Shown in pieces: positions 1-7,109 of a stretch of 11,212 bases of DNA. The notes under the pieces are model-generated. The model was not told where the DNA came from, ran no database searches, and saw only the letters and a list, made by a program, of their open reading frames with translations. The stretch is from positions 1 through 11,212 of the forward strand of contig CAYWFB010000056.1 in the NCBI GenBank assembly GCA_964457415.1, given 5' to 3'. This stretch comes from Fimenecus sp964457415. GTDB lineage: Bacteria; Bacillota; Clostridia; Oscillospirales; Acutalibacteraceae. The first letter of the stretch is position 1. Each line of letters begins with the position of its first letter. The position numbers and the translations under genes are program-made.

Positions 1-1887
1 CTTGATGGAGGGAGCATCGTTAACACCGTCGCCTGTCATAGCAGTAACAAAGCCCTTTGCCTGCCATGCCTTAACAATTCTTGTCTTATGCTCGGGCTGA
101 ACACGTGCGTAAACTCTGATATGGTCAACGATTTTTTCAAATTCTTCGTCTGAATACTTGTCGATATCAGTACCCATCATAGCCTGACTGTCATCGGTGA
201 GAATGCCAAGCTCACGGGCAATTGCCTTTGCAGTATTGATATGGTCACCTGTAATCATAACGGGTGTGATACCTGCTGTACGGCACTCTTCAATTGCAAG
301 CTTAACCTCGGGACGAATGGGGTCAATCATACCTGTAAGTCCGATAAAGGTCATATCGTACTCGAGAGAAGCTGAATCATAGCTTGAAGGCTCAGCGTCA
401 TAAGTCTTATATGCAACTGCGAATACACGAAGAGCCTTATTACCCATTCTTGTATTTTCTTCCATGATTTTAGCACGGATTTCGTCGTTCATTTCAAGAA
501 TTTCGCCATTTATATCAGCGTGAGTACATTTCTTGAGTATTTCATCGGGGGCACCCTTTGTGAACTGAACAAAGTCCTTGCCCTGACGGTGAACAGTTGA
601 CATCATCTTTCTGCCTGAGTCAAAAGGAACTTCACCAACACGTGGATATTTTTCAACAAGTGTTGCCTTGGGAAGCTCAAGAGAAAGCGCATAGTTGATA
701 AGAGCAACTTCGTCAGGCTCACCTGTGCCCTTGCCGTTTTCGTCAACCTCTGCATTGGTGCAGAGTGCCATTGCAGTTGCAAGCTGCTGCTCGTTAGGAG
801 CGTAGTGGTCAACAACTGTCATTACGTTCTGTGTAAGAGTACCCGTCTTATCAGAGCAGATAATCTGAGTACAGCCGAGAGTTTCAACTGCATTCATTTT
901 GCGGATAATTGCGTTCTTCTTAGACATATTTGTAACGCCCATTGAAAGAACAACTGTCATAACTGCCACAAGTCCCTCGGGGATAGCGGCAACTGCAAGT
1001 GCGATTGCAGTAATAAACGACTCAAGAGCTATGGGGAAGAATTCTGCACCCTCACCCATAAAGTATTTTGTGATAACATTGTATGCAAAAATGAATACGC
1101 AGATTGCAAGAACAATTTTTGTGAGAATTCCCGAAAGCTGCTCAAGCTTGATTTCAAGAGGAGTTTTACCCTCTTGTGCAAGAGCGATTGCATTTGCAAT
1201 TTTGCCCATTTCGGTATCCATACCTGTTGCAACTACAACTGCCTTACCGCGTCCGTAAACAAGAGTTGAGCCCATATACGCCATATTCTTACGGTCGCCG
1301 AGAGGTACTTCCTCATCTTTTTTGTCCATAAGAGCATTAATAAGCTTTGTTACGGGAACAGACTCACCTGTGAGCGCCGCCTCTTCAATTTTCATGCTTG
1401 CACACTCAAAAATACGGCAGTCAGCAGGGATAGCGTCACCTGCGTCAAGCAAAATAACGTCACCGACAACCAAATCCTCACTCTTTACGTTGACGATTTT
1501 ACCGTCACGGAGAGTGCGTGTAGTTGCGGCAGACATTTTCTGCAACGCTTCAATTGCTTTTTCAGCCTTGCTCTCTTGCACAACGCCGAGAATTGCATTG
1601 ACAACAACTACTACAAGAATGATGATTGAGTCTGTGGGAACAACCGCATGACCTGCTTCAACAAACTCTGTAATAGCTGAAATTACGGCAGCAATAATAA
1701 GAATGATTATCATTGGGTCCTTCATCTGATTGAAAAATCTTTTGATGAGAGAATCCTTTTTTGCCTCTGCCAGCTTGTTTTTCCCATTTTCTTCGAGCCT
1801 TTTTTCGGCTTCGGCAGTGGTAAGACCTGTTTCTGAGCTCTTTACCTCTGCAAAAACTTCATTGGCTTCGTGAAGATAATGCTTCAT
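1..1887 (-). CDS. P2A-type cation-transporting P-type ATPase, probable Mn2+ (or Mn2+/Ca2+) exporter; C-terminus beyond window
   Basis: Integral membrane pump that would use ATP to export a divalent cation from the cytoplasm. The 629 codons present show an N-terminal cation-ATPase region, a first membrane pair (about 56-78 and 86-105), the actuator motif TGES (173-176), a second membrane pair (about 252-272 and 288-318) with the SERCA-like PEGL in M4 (303-306), the phosphorylation motif DKTGT (Asp346), the nucleotide-binding KGAPDE (444-449), MITGD (544-548) and TGDGVNDAP (from 618). The last membrane helices M5-M10, which hold the other ion-binding residues, lie left of base 1; full-length relatives have roughly 850-900 residues. 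The start is the ATG at 1885-1887, preceded by AGAGGTG at good spacing. PEGL fits P2A calcium/manganese pumps and not the CPx heavy-metal class. The manganese riboswitch upstream is what favours Mn2+ as a substrate; Ca2+ remains possible. The family call is very secure, the substrate is inferred. Confidence 0.95.
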   Translation of the reverse strand, partial: MKHYLHEANEVFAEVKSSETGLTTAEAEKRLEENGKNKLAEAKKDSLIKRFFNQMKDPMIIILIIAAVISAITEFVEAGHAVVPTDSIIILVVVVVNAILGVVQESKAEKAIEALQKMSAATTRTLRDGKIVNVKSEDLVVGDVILLDAGDAIPADCRIFECASMKIEEAALTGESVPVTKLINALMDKKDEEVPLGDRKNMAYMGSTLVYGRGKAVVVATGMDTEMGKIANAIALAQEGKTPLEIKLEQLSGILTKIVLAICVFIFAYNVITKYFMGEGAEFFPIALESFITAIALAVAAIPEGLVAVMTVVLSMGVTNMSKKNAIIRKMNAVETLGCTQIICSDKTGTLTQNVMTVVDHYAPNEQQLATAMALCTNAEVDENGKGTGEPDEVALINYALSLELPKATLVEKYPRVGEVPFDSGRKMMSTVHRQGKDFVQFTKGAPDEILKKCTHADINGEILEMNDEIRAKIMEENTRMGNKALRVFAVAYKTYDAEPSSYDSASLEYDMTFIGLTGMIDPIRPEVKLAIEECRTAGITPVMITGDHINTAKAIARELGILTDDSQAMMGTDIDKYSDEEFEKIVDHIRVYARVQPEHKTRIVKAWQAKGFVTAMTGDGVNDAPSIK

Positions 1888-1938
1888 AAAAACACCTCTT
1901 TATATTTTTCGCTTTCGCTATAAATTTATACAATATTC

Positions 1939-1976
1939 AAAAAAGACCTTTGACAGTTATGGGACTGCCAAAGGTC
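1939..1976 (-). terminator. Intrinsic terminator, expression platform of the manganese riboswitch
   Basis: A 13-bp stem pairs 1964-1976 with 1945-1957 (one G-U pair, otherwise Watson-Crick) around a six-base loop at 1958-1963, followed on the minus strand by six T (1939-1944). The upstream arm contains GACCTTTGG, whose GACC is also the 3' end of the aptamer. Forming the terminator therefore removes bases from the aptamer base stem. This gives transcriptional control with read-through when Mn2+ holds the aptamer closed. The gene start is about 50 bases further on. Confidence 0.92.
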
Positions 1977-2068
1977 TCGCTACCTCAATTATTAAGGTCG
2001 GCAACCAGCCTTTAAAAAAAAGACGTTTGTTGATTACCGAAAATCAGCTACTCCCCTAAGGAATTATC
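1970..2068 (-). promoter_or_regulatory. yybP-ykoY manganese riboswitch (aptamer)
   Basis: Read on the minus strand, this leader contains the signature blocks of the yybP-ykoY family in the right order: GGGGAGTAGC (2047-2056), a GCTGGTTGCCGACC block near 1996-2010, and GGTAGCGAGACC (1973-1984). These are the conserved segments that form the P1 stem and the two docked legs binding Mn2+. It begins a few bases after the predicted transcription start of the promoter at 2077-2105 and ends about 80 bases before the P-type ATPase start codon. The family is known to control manganese exporters, including P-type ATPases such as Lactococcus YoaB, and usually acts as an ON switch. Boundaries are approximate to several bases. 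Confidence 0.93.
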
Positions 2069-2076
2069 TTAAGGTT

Positions 2077-2105
2077 AGTATAACACTTGTAAAAATGTTT
2101 GTCAA
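2077..2105 (-). promoter_or_regulatory. Sigma-A promoter of the riboswitch-P-type ATPase unit
   Basis: The minus strand has a perfect TTGACA (2100-2105), a 17-base spacer, and TATACT (2077-2082), five of six matches to TATAAT. The predicted start of transcription near 2069-2071 puts the riboswitch at the very 5' end of the RNA. The -35 box is only 18 bases after the stop codon of the preceding small membrane protein gene, with no terminator between them, so read-through from that operon would also pass through the riboswitch. Confidence 0.88.
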
Positions 2106-2122
2106 CAAAGATAGTTTAGATT

Positions 2123-2347
2123 TTATTTGTTTTCTTGTTTCTTAACATTTTGTTCATAAATGAAGAGTGCCAACAGAACAAAAACAATTGTTATTATTGT
2201 CTTCAGAGGCACCATGTGGGTCATAGTTTCTACCAAATACACATCTATCGGTGCAGAAAGCTTTATGGGGAAGAACAGAAAGCTTAACAGCAACCACGAA
2301 ACCGCCGCAGTGACTACCGCAATCATAATCCGGGTTGATTTTTTCAT
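2123..2347 (-). CDS. Small two-helix membrane protein, hypothetical
   Basis: A 74-residue protein that I do not recognise. It has a short basic N-terminus (MKKSTR), a hydrophobic helix at about 7-27, a loop of about 18 residues that should lie outside, a second helix at about 46-65, and a charged, lysine-rich tail that should be cytoplasmic. I chose the ATG at 2345-2347, preceded by GGGAG 11 bases upstream. The in-frame ATG at 2363-2365 would add six residues and overlap the end of the propeller gene, but has no ribosome binding site. The gene begins 8 bases after the stop codon of the beta-propeller gene, so it is almost surely the third gene of the sigma-factor operon. A role as an accessory of the propeller or the sigma factor is inference from position only. 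Confidence 0.75.
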   Translation of the reverse strand: MKKSTRIMIAVVTAAVSWLLLSFLFFPIKLSAPIDVYLVETMTHMVPLKTIITIVFVLLALFIYEQNVKKQENK

Positions 2348-2355
2348 AGAAATAA

Positions 2356-4494
2356 TCACTCCCATTTATTGAGCTGAATCCGTCCAACCTCTTGGTTGGT
2401 TACAAGGTCATAAGACACTACACAAGTGCCCGAATTATAGCAATCAACCACCACATAGAAAATATTTTCCACATAGGTAGCACCCATTACAGAGTTAGAG
2501 TTATCACCAAGATTATATCGGGTAATCTCATAAAGCTCGCCATTTTCAAGCTTATAACGGATATAATAATCCCCCTTAAAGCTACCTTCACCTGCCACAT
2601 AGCGGTCAATTGAAAACGGAACTGCAAACTCATTGTTTGAAAGAGTTATATATGCCTTGTGATTTGACGAAACGGGGGTCCAGCAATATCCCTCACCATT
2701 GGTCACTCTTAAAATTGATATTTCTTTTGGCTCATAAGGATTTGAAACATCAAAGAGGGATACCTTGCAGTCACCATTTGTTCCCGTTTCTGTACCATCC
2801 TGACCAACGCCCACAAGAAGTCCGTCGGCGATTGGATGAAGATATTCAGAAAATCCGGGGATTTTAAGCTCGCCTTTAACGGTAGGTTTTGTAGGGTCAC
2901 TCAAATCAATTACAAATAATGGGTCGGTCTGACGGAAGGTTACCACATAAGCCATATTACCAACAAAACGTACGGACTGAATTGTTTCGCCCTTTGCCAA
3001 ATCCTCAACCTTACCCACAATCTGCATATTGTTATTGAGAATATAGAGATTATTAACTGTGTTGCCCGCGGTCATTGAAATTGAAGTATCGTCAGCTGTT
3101 GAAGAATCGCCGTCAGCGTCAAAAATCTCGGTTTTATTAAGAGTTGTTGCAATGCGGAAATACTCACCGTCATAGCTCATTGAGAACCGGTCGTTAATAT
3201 AGCCATCAACTCTGCCCATGCACTTATAATTTACACCTGTGTCGGTGTATTCAAAGCGATAGATTTTCGTAAACTCTTTGTATGTTTTATTATCATAAGA
3301 TGTTTCGCTTAAAAACAATCCTTTTGCAGATGCAAAAAGCTCGTCGCAGTTGCCGAGAACCGCCTCGCAAGCAGGCTCTGTACCGTTCCGGACATCAAGA
3401 GTTGTGATTACAGCATAGGTTGGCGATTCACTTTCTTCAACAACCGAAATACAATCCGCATCGATTTTTTTACAAACTCCGTTGATTTCAGTTTCGGGGA
3501 TGCACAAATCGCGGTAGTCGTCGGCAGTAACATCAACATAATAAGTGCTTATGCAATAAAGCTTTGTGCCAATCATTCGGGAATTGTCATATTCGCCCTG
3601 CTGGGTGTATTCGGTTATCTGTTTTGGTGTGGCACGGTCACTGATGTCATAGATTTTAACCAGAGTATCGTCACCTGATATATATCTGTAATAGCTGTAC
3701 CCATAAAAAGCGTAATCTTTTCCGCTGATTTTTTCATCTTCTTTATCAAAAGAATAGCCAACCATAACAAGTCTGTCCTGACTTATATATAACTCCTGAC
3801 AAAACTCATAATCCTCAAGTTTAATTTGTGAAAGTTCTTTCATTTCTTCGCCTTGCACATCGACAATCGAAATCAGATTTCTCTCTGCATTAACAATATA
3901 AAGATAATTACCGTCGGTTTTGATTATATCGCCCTCGTCGACGTCGCTTTCCTGACGGTTGGTTGTGCCGTAAGCTTTGTTCGTTGTGCTTGTTGAAGAG
4001 TTTGTTGAGCCATCCGCTTCGAGTGATGATTCAGGCAACGCGGAGTCAGCGTCCTCTGAGGCTCCCGCATTCATATCCCCTGCCATATTTTCTGCTACGG
4101 CATCATCGTTTGCAATCGCACCGTTGAAAACATCGCTGAACATATAAATATAACTTTCTTTTTTGTATTCTTTTCTCAAATCGTCAAACTTGTCGTAAAT
4201 CTTATCATAAGACTGATAACGCATAACTTCCGTTTTGTCGCCTATGTTTTCTTCTGCTTTAAGCTTTTCGCCAAGTCCGACACCGAAGAATATAGTGAGA
4301 ACACCGAACACCACCGCAAATGACGCGGCAATGGGAACAAGTCTTTTTGCTACATTCTTTTTCTTTGGCATTTCAACTATTTTTTCGTTCTGCTGAACAT
4401 TTTCGAGTTGTTCAAGAATATTATCTTTTGAAAGATTTTCGGGAAGCTTCACATTCATTTTTTCATTGAGTGCTTTTTCAGTTTTCTTGCTCAT
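2356..4494 (-). CDS. Membrane-anchored extracellular beta-propeller protein, putative sensor or anti-sigma partner
   Basis: A 712-residue single-pass membrane protein. Residues 1-52 are charged and should be cytoplasmic; 53-74 form one hydrophobic helix preceded by KKKNVAKR, giving an N-in, C-out topology. Residues 134-172 are a low-complexity Asp/Ser/Thr/Asn linker. At 177-198 comes the hallmark of the secreted Beta_propel family (PF09826 as I recall it): TNRQESDVDEGDIIKTDG, followed by repeated blade-like strands to the C-terminus (for example YIVNAERNLISIVDV and LFVIDLSDPTKP). The family has no settled biochemical role; some members are called secreted propellers. Its start codon overlaps the stop of the ECF sigma gene by four bases (ATGA), the arrangement typical of sigma/anti-sigma pairs. 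An anti-sigma role for the cytoplasmic segment is inference; that segment has no zinc-binding ZAS motif (HxxxCxxC). Confidence 0.88.
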   Translation of the reverse strand: MSKKTEKALNEKMNVKLPENLSKDNILEQLENVQQNEKIVEMPKKKNVAKRLVPIAASFAVVFGVLTIFFGVGLGEKLKAEENIGDKTEVMRYQSYDKIYDKFDDLRKEYKKESYIYMFSDVFNGAIANDDAVAENMAGDMNAGASEDADSALPESSLEADGSTNSSTSTTNKAYGTTNRQESDVDEGDIIKTDGNYLYIVNAERNLISIVDVQGEEMKELSQIKLEDYEFCQELYISQDRLVMVGYSFDKEDEKISGKDYAFYGYSYYRYISGDDTLVKIYDISDRATPKQITEYTQQGEYDNSRMIGTKLYCISTYYVDVTADDYRDLCIPETEINGVCKKIDADCISVVEESESPTYAVITTLDVRNGTEPACEAVLGNCDELFASAKGLFLSETSYDNKTYKEFTKIYRFEYTDTGVNYKCMGRVDGYINDRFSMSYDGEYFRIATTLNKTEIFDADGDSSTADDTSISMTAGNTVNNLYILNNNMQIVGKVEDLAKGETIQSVRFVGNMAYVVTFRQTDPLFVIDLSDPTKPTVKGELKIPGFSEYLHPIADGLLVGVGQDGTETGTNGDCKVSLFDVSNPYEPKEISILRVTNGEGYCWTPVSSNHKAYITLSNNEFAVPFSIDRYVAGEGSFKGDYYIRYKLENGELYEITRYNLGDNSNSVMGATYVENIFYVVVDCYNSGTCVVSYDLVTNQEVGRIQLNKWE

Positions 4495-4991
4495 AATTCA
4501 AGCTCCTCTCTCATTTTATTCAAGGCTCTTTTTCGTTTTGTTCTAACCGTGGCGGCAGGAATATTCATCAGCTCGCCGATTTCACGGGATTTAAATCCGC
4601 CTACAACGGACATCACAAGTATTTCGCGTGAAATATCGTCTAACTTTTCCATTGCCTCACGCACGGGAATTGAAAATTCGATTTCGCTGTCGGTATAGCC
4701 CGTATCCACGAATTCAGACTGCTCAATTTTATTAGCCATTTTCTTTTTACAGGTGTTTGAAAGAGATAAAAACAGATATGATTTGAATTTTTCGGGATTT
4801 TTAAGGGTCGGTATGCTCTTGAAAACGGACAAAGCGGTTTCCTGAACTGCATCCTGTGCATCGTGGGTATTTTTGCATATACTTAAAGCAAAACGGTACA
4901 TATCGACAGAATACGCCTCATAAAGAGTGCCGAAAGCATTTCTGTCGCCATTCATCGCCAATACAACGGTATTTTTCAAATCCTTTCTCAT
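4491..4991 (-). CDS. ECF-type RNA polymerase sigma-70 family sigma factor
   Basis: A 166-residue cytoplasmic sigma factor with the two-domain layout of extracytoplasmic-function sigmas. Region 2 lies at about 18-60 (AFGTLYEAYSVDMYRFAL, then DAQDAVQETALSVF) and region 4 at about 108-160, with a helix-turn-helix at about 133-156 (FKSREIGELMNIPAATVRTK) that reads the -35 element. Regions 1 and 3 are absent, as expected. The start is the ATG at 4989-4991: GGAGG lies seven bases upstream, whereas the in-frame ATG at 4995-4997 is only one base from GGAGG, too close. It is the first gene of an operon with the beta-propeller protein (4-base overlap) and a small membrane protein, so its activity is probably set by a signal sensed at the cell surface. 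Confidence 0.93.
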   Translation of the reverse strand: MRKDLKNTVVLAMNGDRNAFGTLYEAYSVDMYRFALSICKNTHDAQDAVQETALSVFKSIPTLKNPEKFKSYLFLSLSNTCKKKMANKIEQSEFVDTGYTDSEIEFSIPVREAMEKLDDISREILVMSVVGGFKSREIGELMNIPAATVRTKRKRALNKMREELEL

Positions 4992-5043
4992 AATCATACC
5001 TCCATTCGTAAATGAATGTTCTAAAAATCCCTTTCATAACATA

Positions 5044-5072
5044 AGAGTAACAAAAATATAAAAGTGTTTCAA
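5044..5072 (-). promoter_or_regulatory. Candidate promoter of the sigma-propeller operon, possibly ECF-type and autoregulated
   Basis: The minus strand has TTGAAAC (5066-5072) followed by a T-rich spacer. With a 17-base spacer the vegetative -10 would be TACTCT (5044-5049), a poor match. The -35 part also reads TGAAAC (5066-5071), the element recognised by many Bacillus ECF sigmas such as SigW, so autoregulation by the sigma encoded downstream is plausible. The leader would be about 45-50 bases. The -35 is convincing, the -10 and the type are not. Confidence 0.45.
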
Positions 5073-5107
5073 GAAATTTGAAAAAATGTGAAAAAATTGT
5101 AATATAT

Positions 5108-5138
5108 AAAAAATTACCCGCCTGCCAAAGCAGATGGG
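5108..5138 (-). terminator. Probable intrinsic terminator after the GH35 gene
   Basis: On the minus strand CCCATCTGC and GCAGGCGGG form a nine-base stem with one mismatch and one wobble around a four-base loop, followed closely by TAATTTTTTA. It lies about 100 bases after the beta-galactosidase stop and before the sigma-operon promoter, which fits separate transcription of the two units. Confidence 0.6.
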
Positions 5139-5204
5139 CAAATGTGTCATTACATATTCTGTTTAAGGAGTTTTACAACGTCACCAATATTTCAACATTT
5201 TTCA

Positions 5205-5235
5205 AGAGTTACAAAAACTATTATATCGTAACTCT
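5205..5235. repeat. 8-bp inverted repeat just after the GH35 stop codon
   Basis: AGAGTTAC (5205-5212) and GTAACTCT (5228-5235) are perfect reverse complements with a 15-base AT-rich loop. On the minus strand it starts three bases after the beta-galactosidase stop. It may be a 3'-end stabilising hairpin or a weak first terminator; the T-run after it is poor. Confidence 0.4.
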
Positions 5236-5237
5236 AA

Positions 5238-6986
5238 TTATAAATTCTTATCAAGGATTGGGGTGTCACAGAATTCAACCTCTGGCTCACCTTTTATTCC
5301 GTCACTTTCGAAAACAACGATTTCATTTTCACCCACATTTAAAAGCGATGCAGGAAGATAAAGCGTCACCTGTGGACCTACCTCCCAATATCTGCCAATG
5401 TTAAAACCATTGATTGTAACAAATCCTTTTGTAAAGTTAGAAAGCTTTACAAACGTATCTTTTGCATCGTCAATTGTGAATTTACCTTTATAGAATGCAG
5501 ATTTCTCAACGGGGATTTTATCAGAATAAACCACATTGTCGAGATTATCCATTTCAAGACAATACACATCCCAATTAAAGTGGATTATGCTACCAAGCAA
5601 GCATCTGCCTGCGATACCTTTTTTGCGCATCATTTTTGAGCCAAAATTTGCTCTGCCCATATTTTCACAAAGGATTGTGAGTCTGTCCCCTGCTCTTGCA
5701 TTGATTTTAAGCTCTAACTTTTCATCATTTATGTAAACGATACCAACAAGGTCACGATTTATATAAATCTGTGCTCTGTCACCGAGGCTCTCAAAAGAAA
5801 GAGTAGTATCAACATAATCACGGTTGAGGATTGTTGTGTATGCAATATAACCGTATCCCTGACCATTCTTTTCCATACAAAGAGGAACATCATTATGTTT
5901 CTTTTCTGCAAGATTTGAAAGGTTATCAAAAAGACCTGCTACTTCTGTCAATTTCACTTTTCCGTATGCTTTTTTCTCGCGGTTTGCAGGAATTTCGGGC
6001 AATTCACCATCAACATATTTTTTGATTACATTTCGTACTGCGTGGTATTTTGGTGTGATATCACCACATTCGGTGAGAATAGCGTCATAGTCATAGCTTG
6101 TAACATCGGGTGAGAATTTCTCATAATGATTTGCGCCACTTGTGAAACCAAAGTTTGTTCCACCGATAAACATGTACATATTAAGACTACCGCGAGCTAA
6201 CATATCGTCAACAACTTTTGCGTAATCTTCGGCAGATGTTGTATGGTGATGTTCTTCACCCCAACCATCAAACCAACCGTTCCACATTTCCATACACATC
6301 TTTGGTGAATCGGGGAACAATTCATCATGCGCCTTGAAATTCTCTTCAACACGGCTACCGAAATTGAGAGTTGAGAAGCACCCCTCAACGCTACCATCGA
6401 GCAAATTTTCTTTCGATGTACCATCGGATGTGAAAAGAGGTACATCAATTCCGCGCTTGATATAACCGTCACGAAGATAGGCAAGGTACTCTTTATCGTC
6501 ACCATAATAGCCATATTCGTTTTCGCATTGCATCATAATAACGGGTCCGCCGTTTGTGCAGAGAAGTGGTCTTACCTCATCGAAAAGCTTATCAAGATAT
6601 TTATCAAAACGCTCAATATATGCCTTATTCGAGCAACGTATTTCCATATTCTCGTCAGCCTGAATCCACCAGGGAAGTCCGCCAAACTCCCACTCTGAGC
6701 AAATGTATGGACCGGGACGGACAATAGCCATAAGCCCCTCTTCCCCTGCAATTTTCAAGAATTTTGCAATATCGAGATTGTTGGTAAAATCATAAACGTC
6801 AGGCTTTTTTTCATGCATATTCCACGCACAATAAGTTTCAACGCAGTTACAACCAATTGCACGGAGCTTTTTGAAAATATCGCGCCAAGTATCAGGCATA
6901 TTTCTGAAATAATGCACTGCGCCTGAAATGATTTTTATCTCTTTGCCATCTTTTATAAATTGATTTCTTTTAACTTCAAATGTCAT
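5238..6986 (-). CDS. Glycoside hydrolase family 35 beta-galactosidase, cytoplasmic
   Basis: A 582-residue retaining beta-galactosidase that would remove terminal beta-linked galactose from imported oligosaccharides. The TIM barrel fills about residues 6-325: GAVHYFR (22-28), the conserved RPGPYICSEWEFGGLPWW (90-107), the acid/base motif QCENEYG (153-159, Glu157 catalytic by comparison with human GLB1 Glu188), the nucleophile motif MEMWNGWFDGWG (Glu233 by comparison with GLB1 Glu268) and the substrate-side MYMFIGGTNFG (270-280). The rest is beta-rich and should hold the two galactose-binding-like domains, ending with the family's FNIGRYWEVGPQVTLYLP. No signal peptide or membrane segment is seen. 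The length matches short bacterial GH35 enzymes. ATG 6984-6986 follows AGGGG at seven bases. It stands alone with its own promoter and terminator; no sugar transporter or regulator is adjacent, so the inducer cannot be told from here. Confidence 0.95.
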   Translation of the reverse strand: MTFEVKRNQFIKDGKEIKIISGAVHYFRNMPDTWRDIFKKLRAIGCNCVETYCAWNMHEKKPDVYDFTNNLDIAKFLKIAGEEGLMAIVRPGPYICSEWEFGGLPWWIQADENMEIRCSNKAYIERFDKYLDKLFDEVRPLLCTNGGPVIMMQCENEYGYYGDDKEYLAYLRDGYIKRGIDVPLFTSDGTSKENLLDGSVEGCFSTLNFGSRVEENFKAHDELFPDSPKMCMEMWNGWFDGWGEEHHHTTSAEDYAKVVDDMLARGSLNMYMFIGGTNFGFTSGANHYEKFSPDVTSYDYDAILTECGDITPKYHAVRNVIKKYVDGELPEIPANREKKAYGKVKLTEVAGLFDNLSNLAEKKHNDVPLCMEKNGQGYGYIAYTTILNRDYVDTTLSFESLGDRAQIYINRDLVGIVYINDEKLELKINARAGDRLTILCENMGRANFGSKMMRKKGIAGRCLLGSIIHFNWDVYCLEMDNLDNVVYSDKIPVEKSAFYKGKFTIDDAKDTFVKLSNFTKGFVTINGFNIGRYWEVGPQVTLYLPASLLNVGENEIVVFESDGIKGEPEVEFCDTPILDKNL

Positions 6987-7009
6987 AGTAAATCCCCTTT
7001 TGATTTATA

Positions 7010-7038
7010 ATTATAGAATACCATTTACGACACATAAA
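7010..7038 (-). promoter_or_regulatory. Probable promoter of the GH35 gene
   Basis: The minus strand carries a perfect TATAAT (7010-7015) with a weak -35, TTTATG (7033-7038), at 17 bases. Transcription would start near 7003, leaving a leader of under 20 bases that holds the AGGGG ribosome binding site. The weak -35 suggests activation by a regulator or modest expression. Confidence 0.6.
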
Positions 7039-7056
7039 AACAACACTAATCTTGCT

Positions 7057-7094
7057 AAAAATAAAAACGGCAGAAATTTTACTCTCTGCCGTTT
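7057..7094 (-). terminator. Intrinsic terminator after the cotH-family gene
   Basis: AAACGGCAGA (7085-7094 read on the minus strand) pairs perfectly with TCTGCCGTTT (7065-7074) around a ten-base loop, followed on the minus strand by TTTATTTTT (7057-7064 region). It starts 16 bases after the stop codon of the CotH-family gene. On the plus strand the hairpin is followed by a weaker T-rich tail, so it works best leftward. Confidence 0.9.
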
Positions 7095-7109
7095 CTATTA
7101 TATTTTAAA

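Noticed and set aside
197..1651. Open frames on the plus strand (197-382, 899-1258, 1322-1651) and minus-strand frames at 603-815 and 1029-1232
   Set aside because: They overlap the P-type ATPase frame, whose motifs are continuous over the whole region; they show no family motif or suitable ribosome binding site.
2154..2387. Alternative small frames around the two-helix protein gene (minus 2154-2387, plus 2160-2372)
   Set aside because: The 74-residue frame has two clear hydrophobic helices, a ribosome binding site and operon placement; the others are its shadows.
5078..5404. 108-codon plus-strand frame across the GH35 3' end
   Set aside because: It crosses the terminator and the end of a well-defined gene on the other strand and shows no protein signature.
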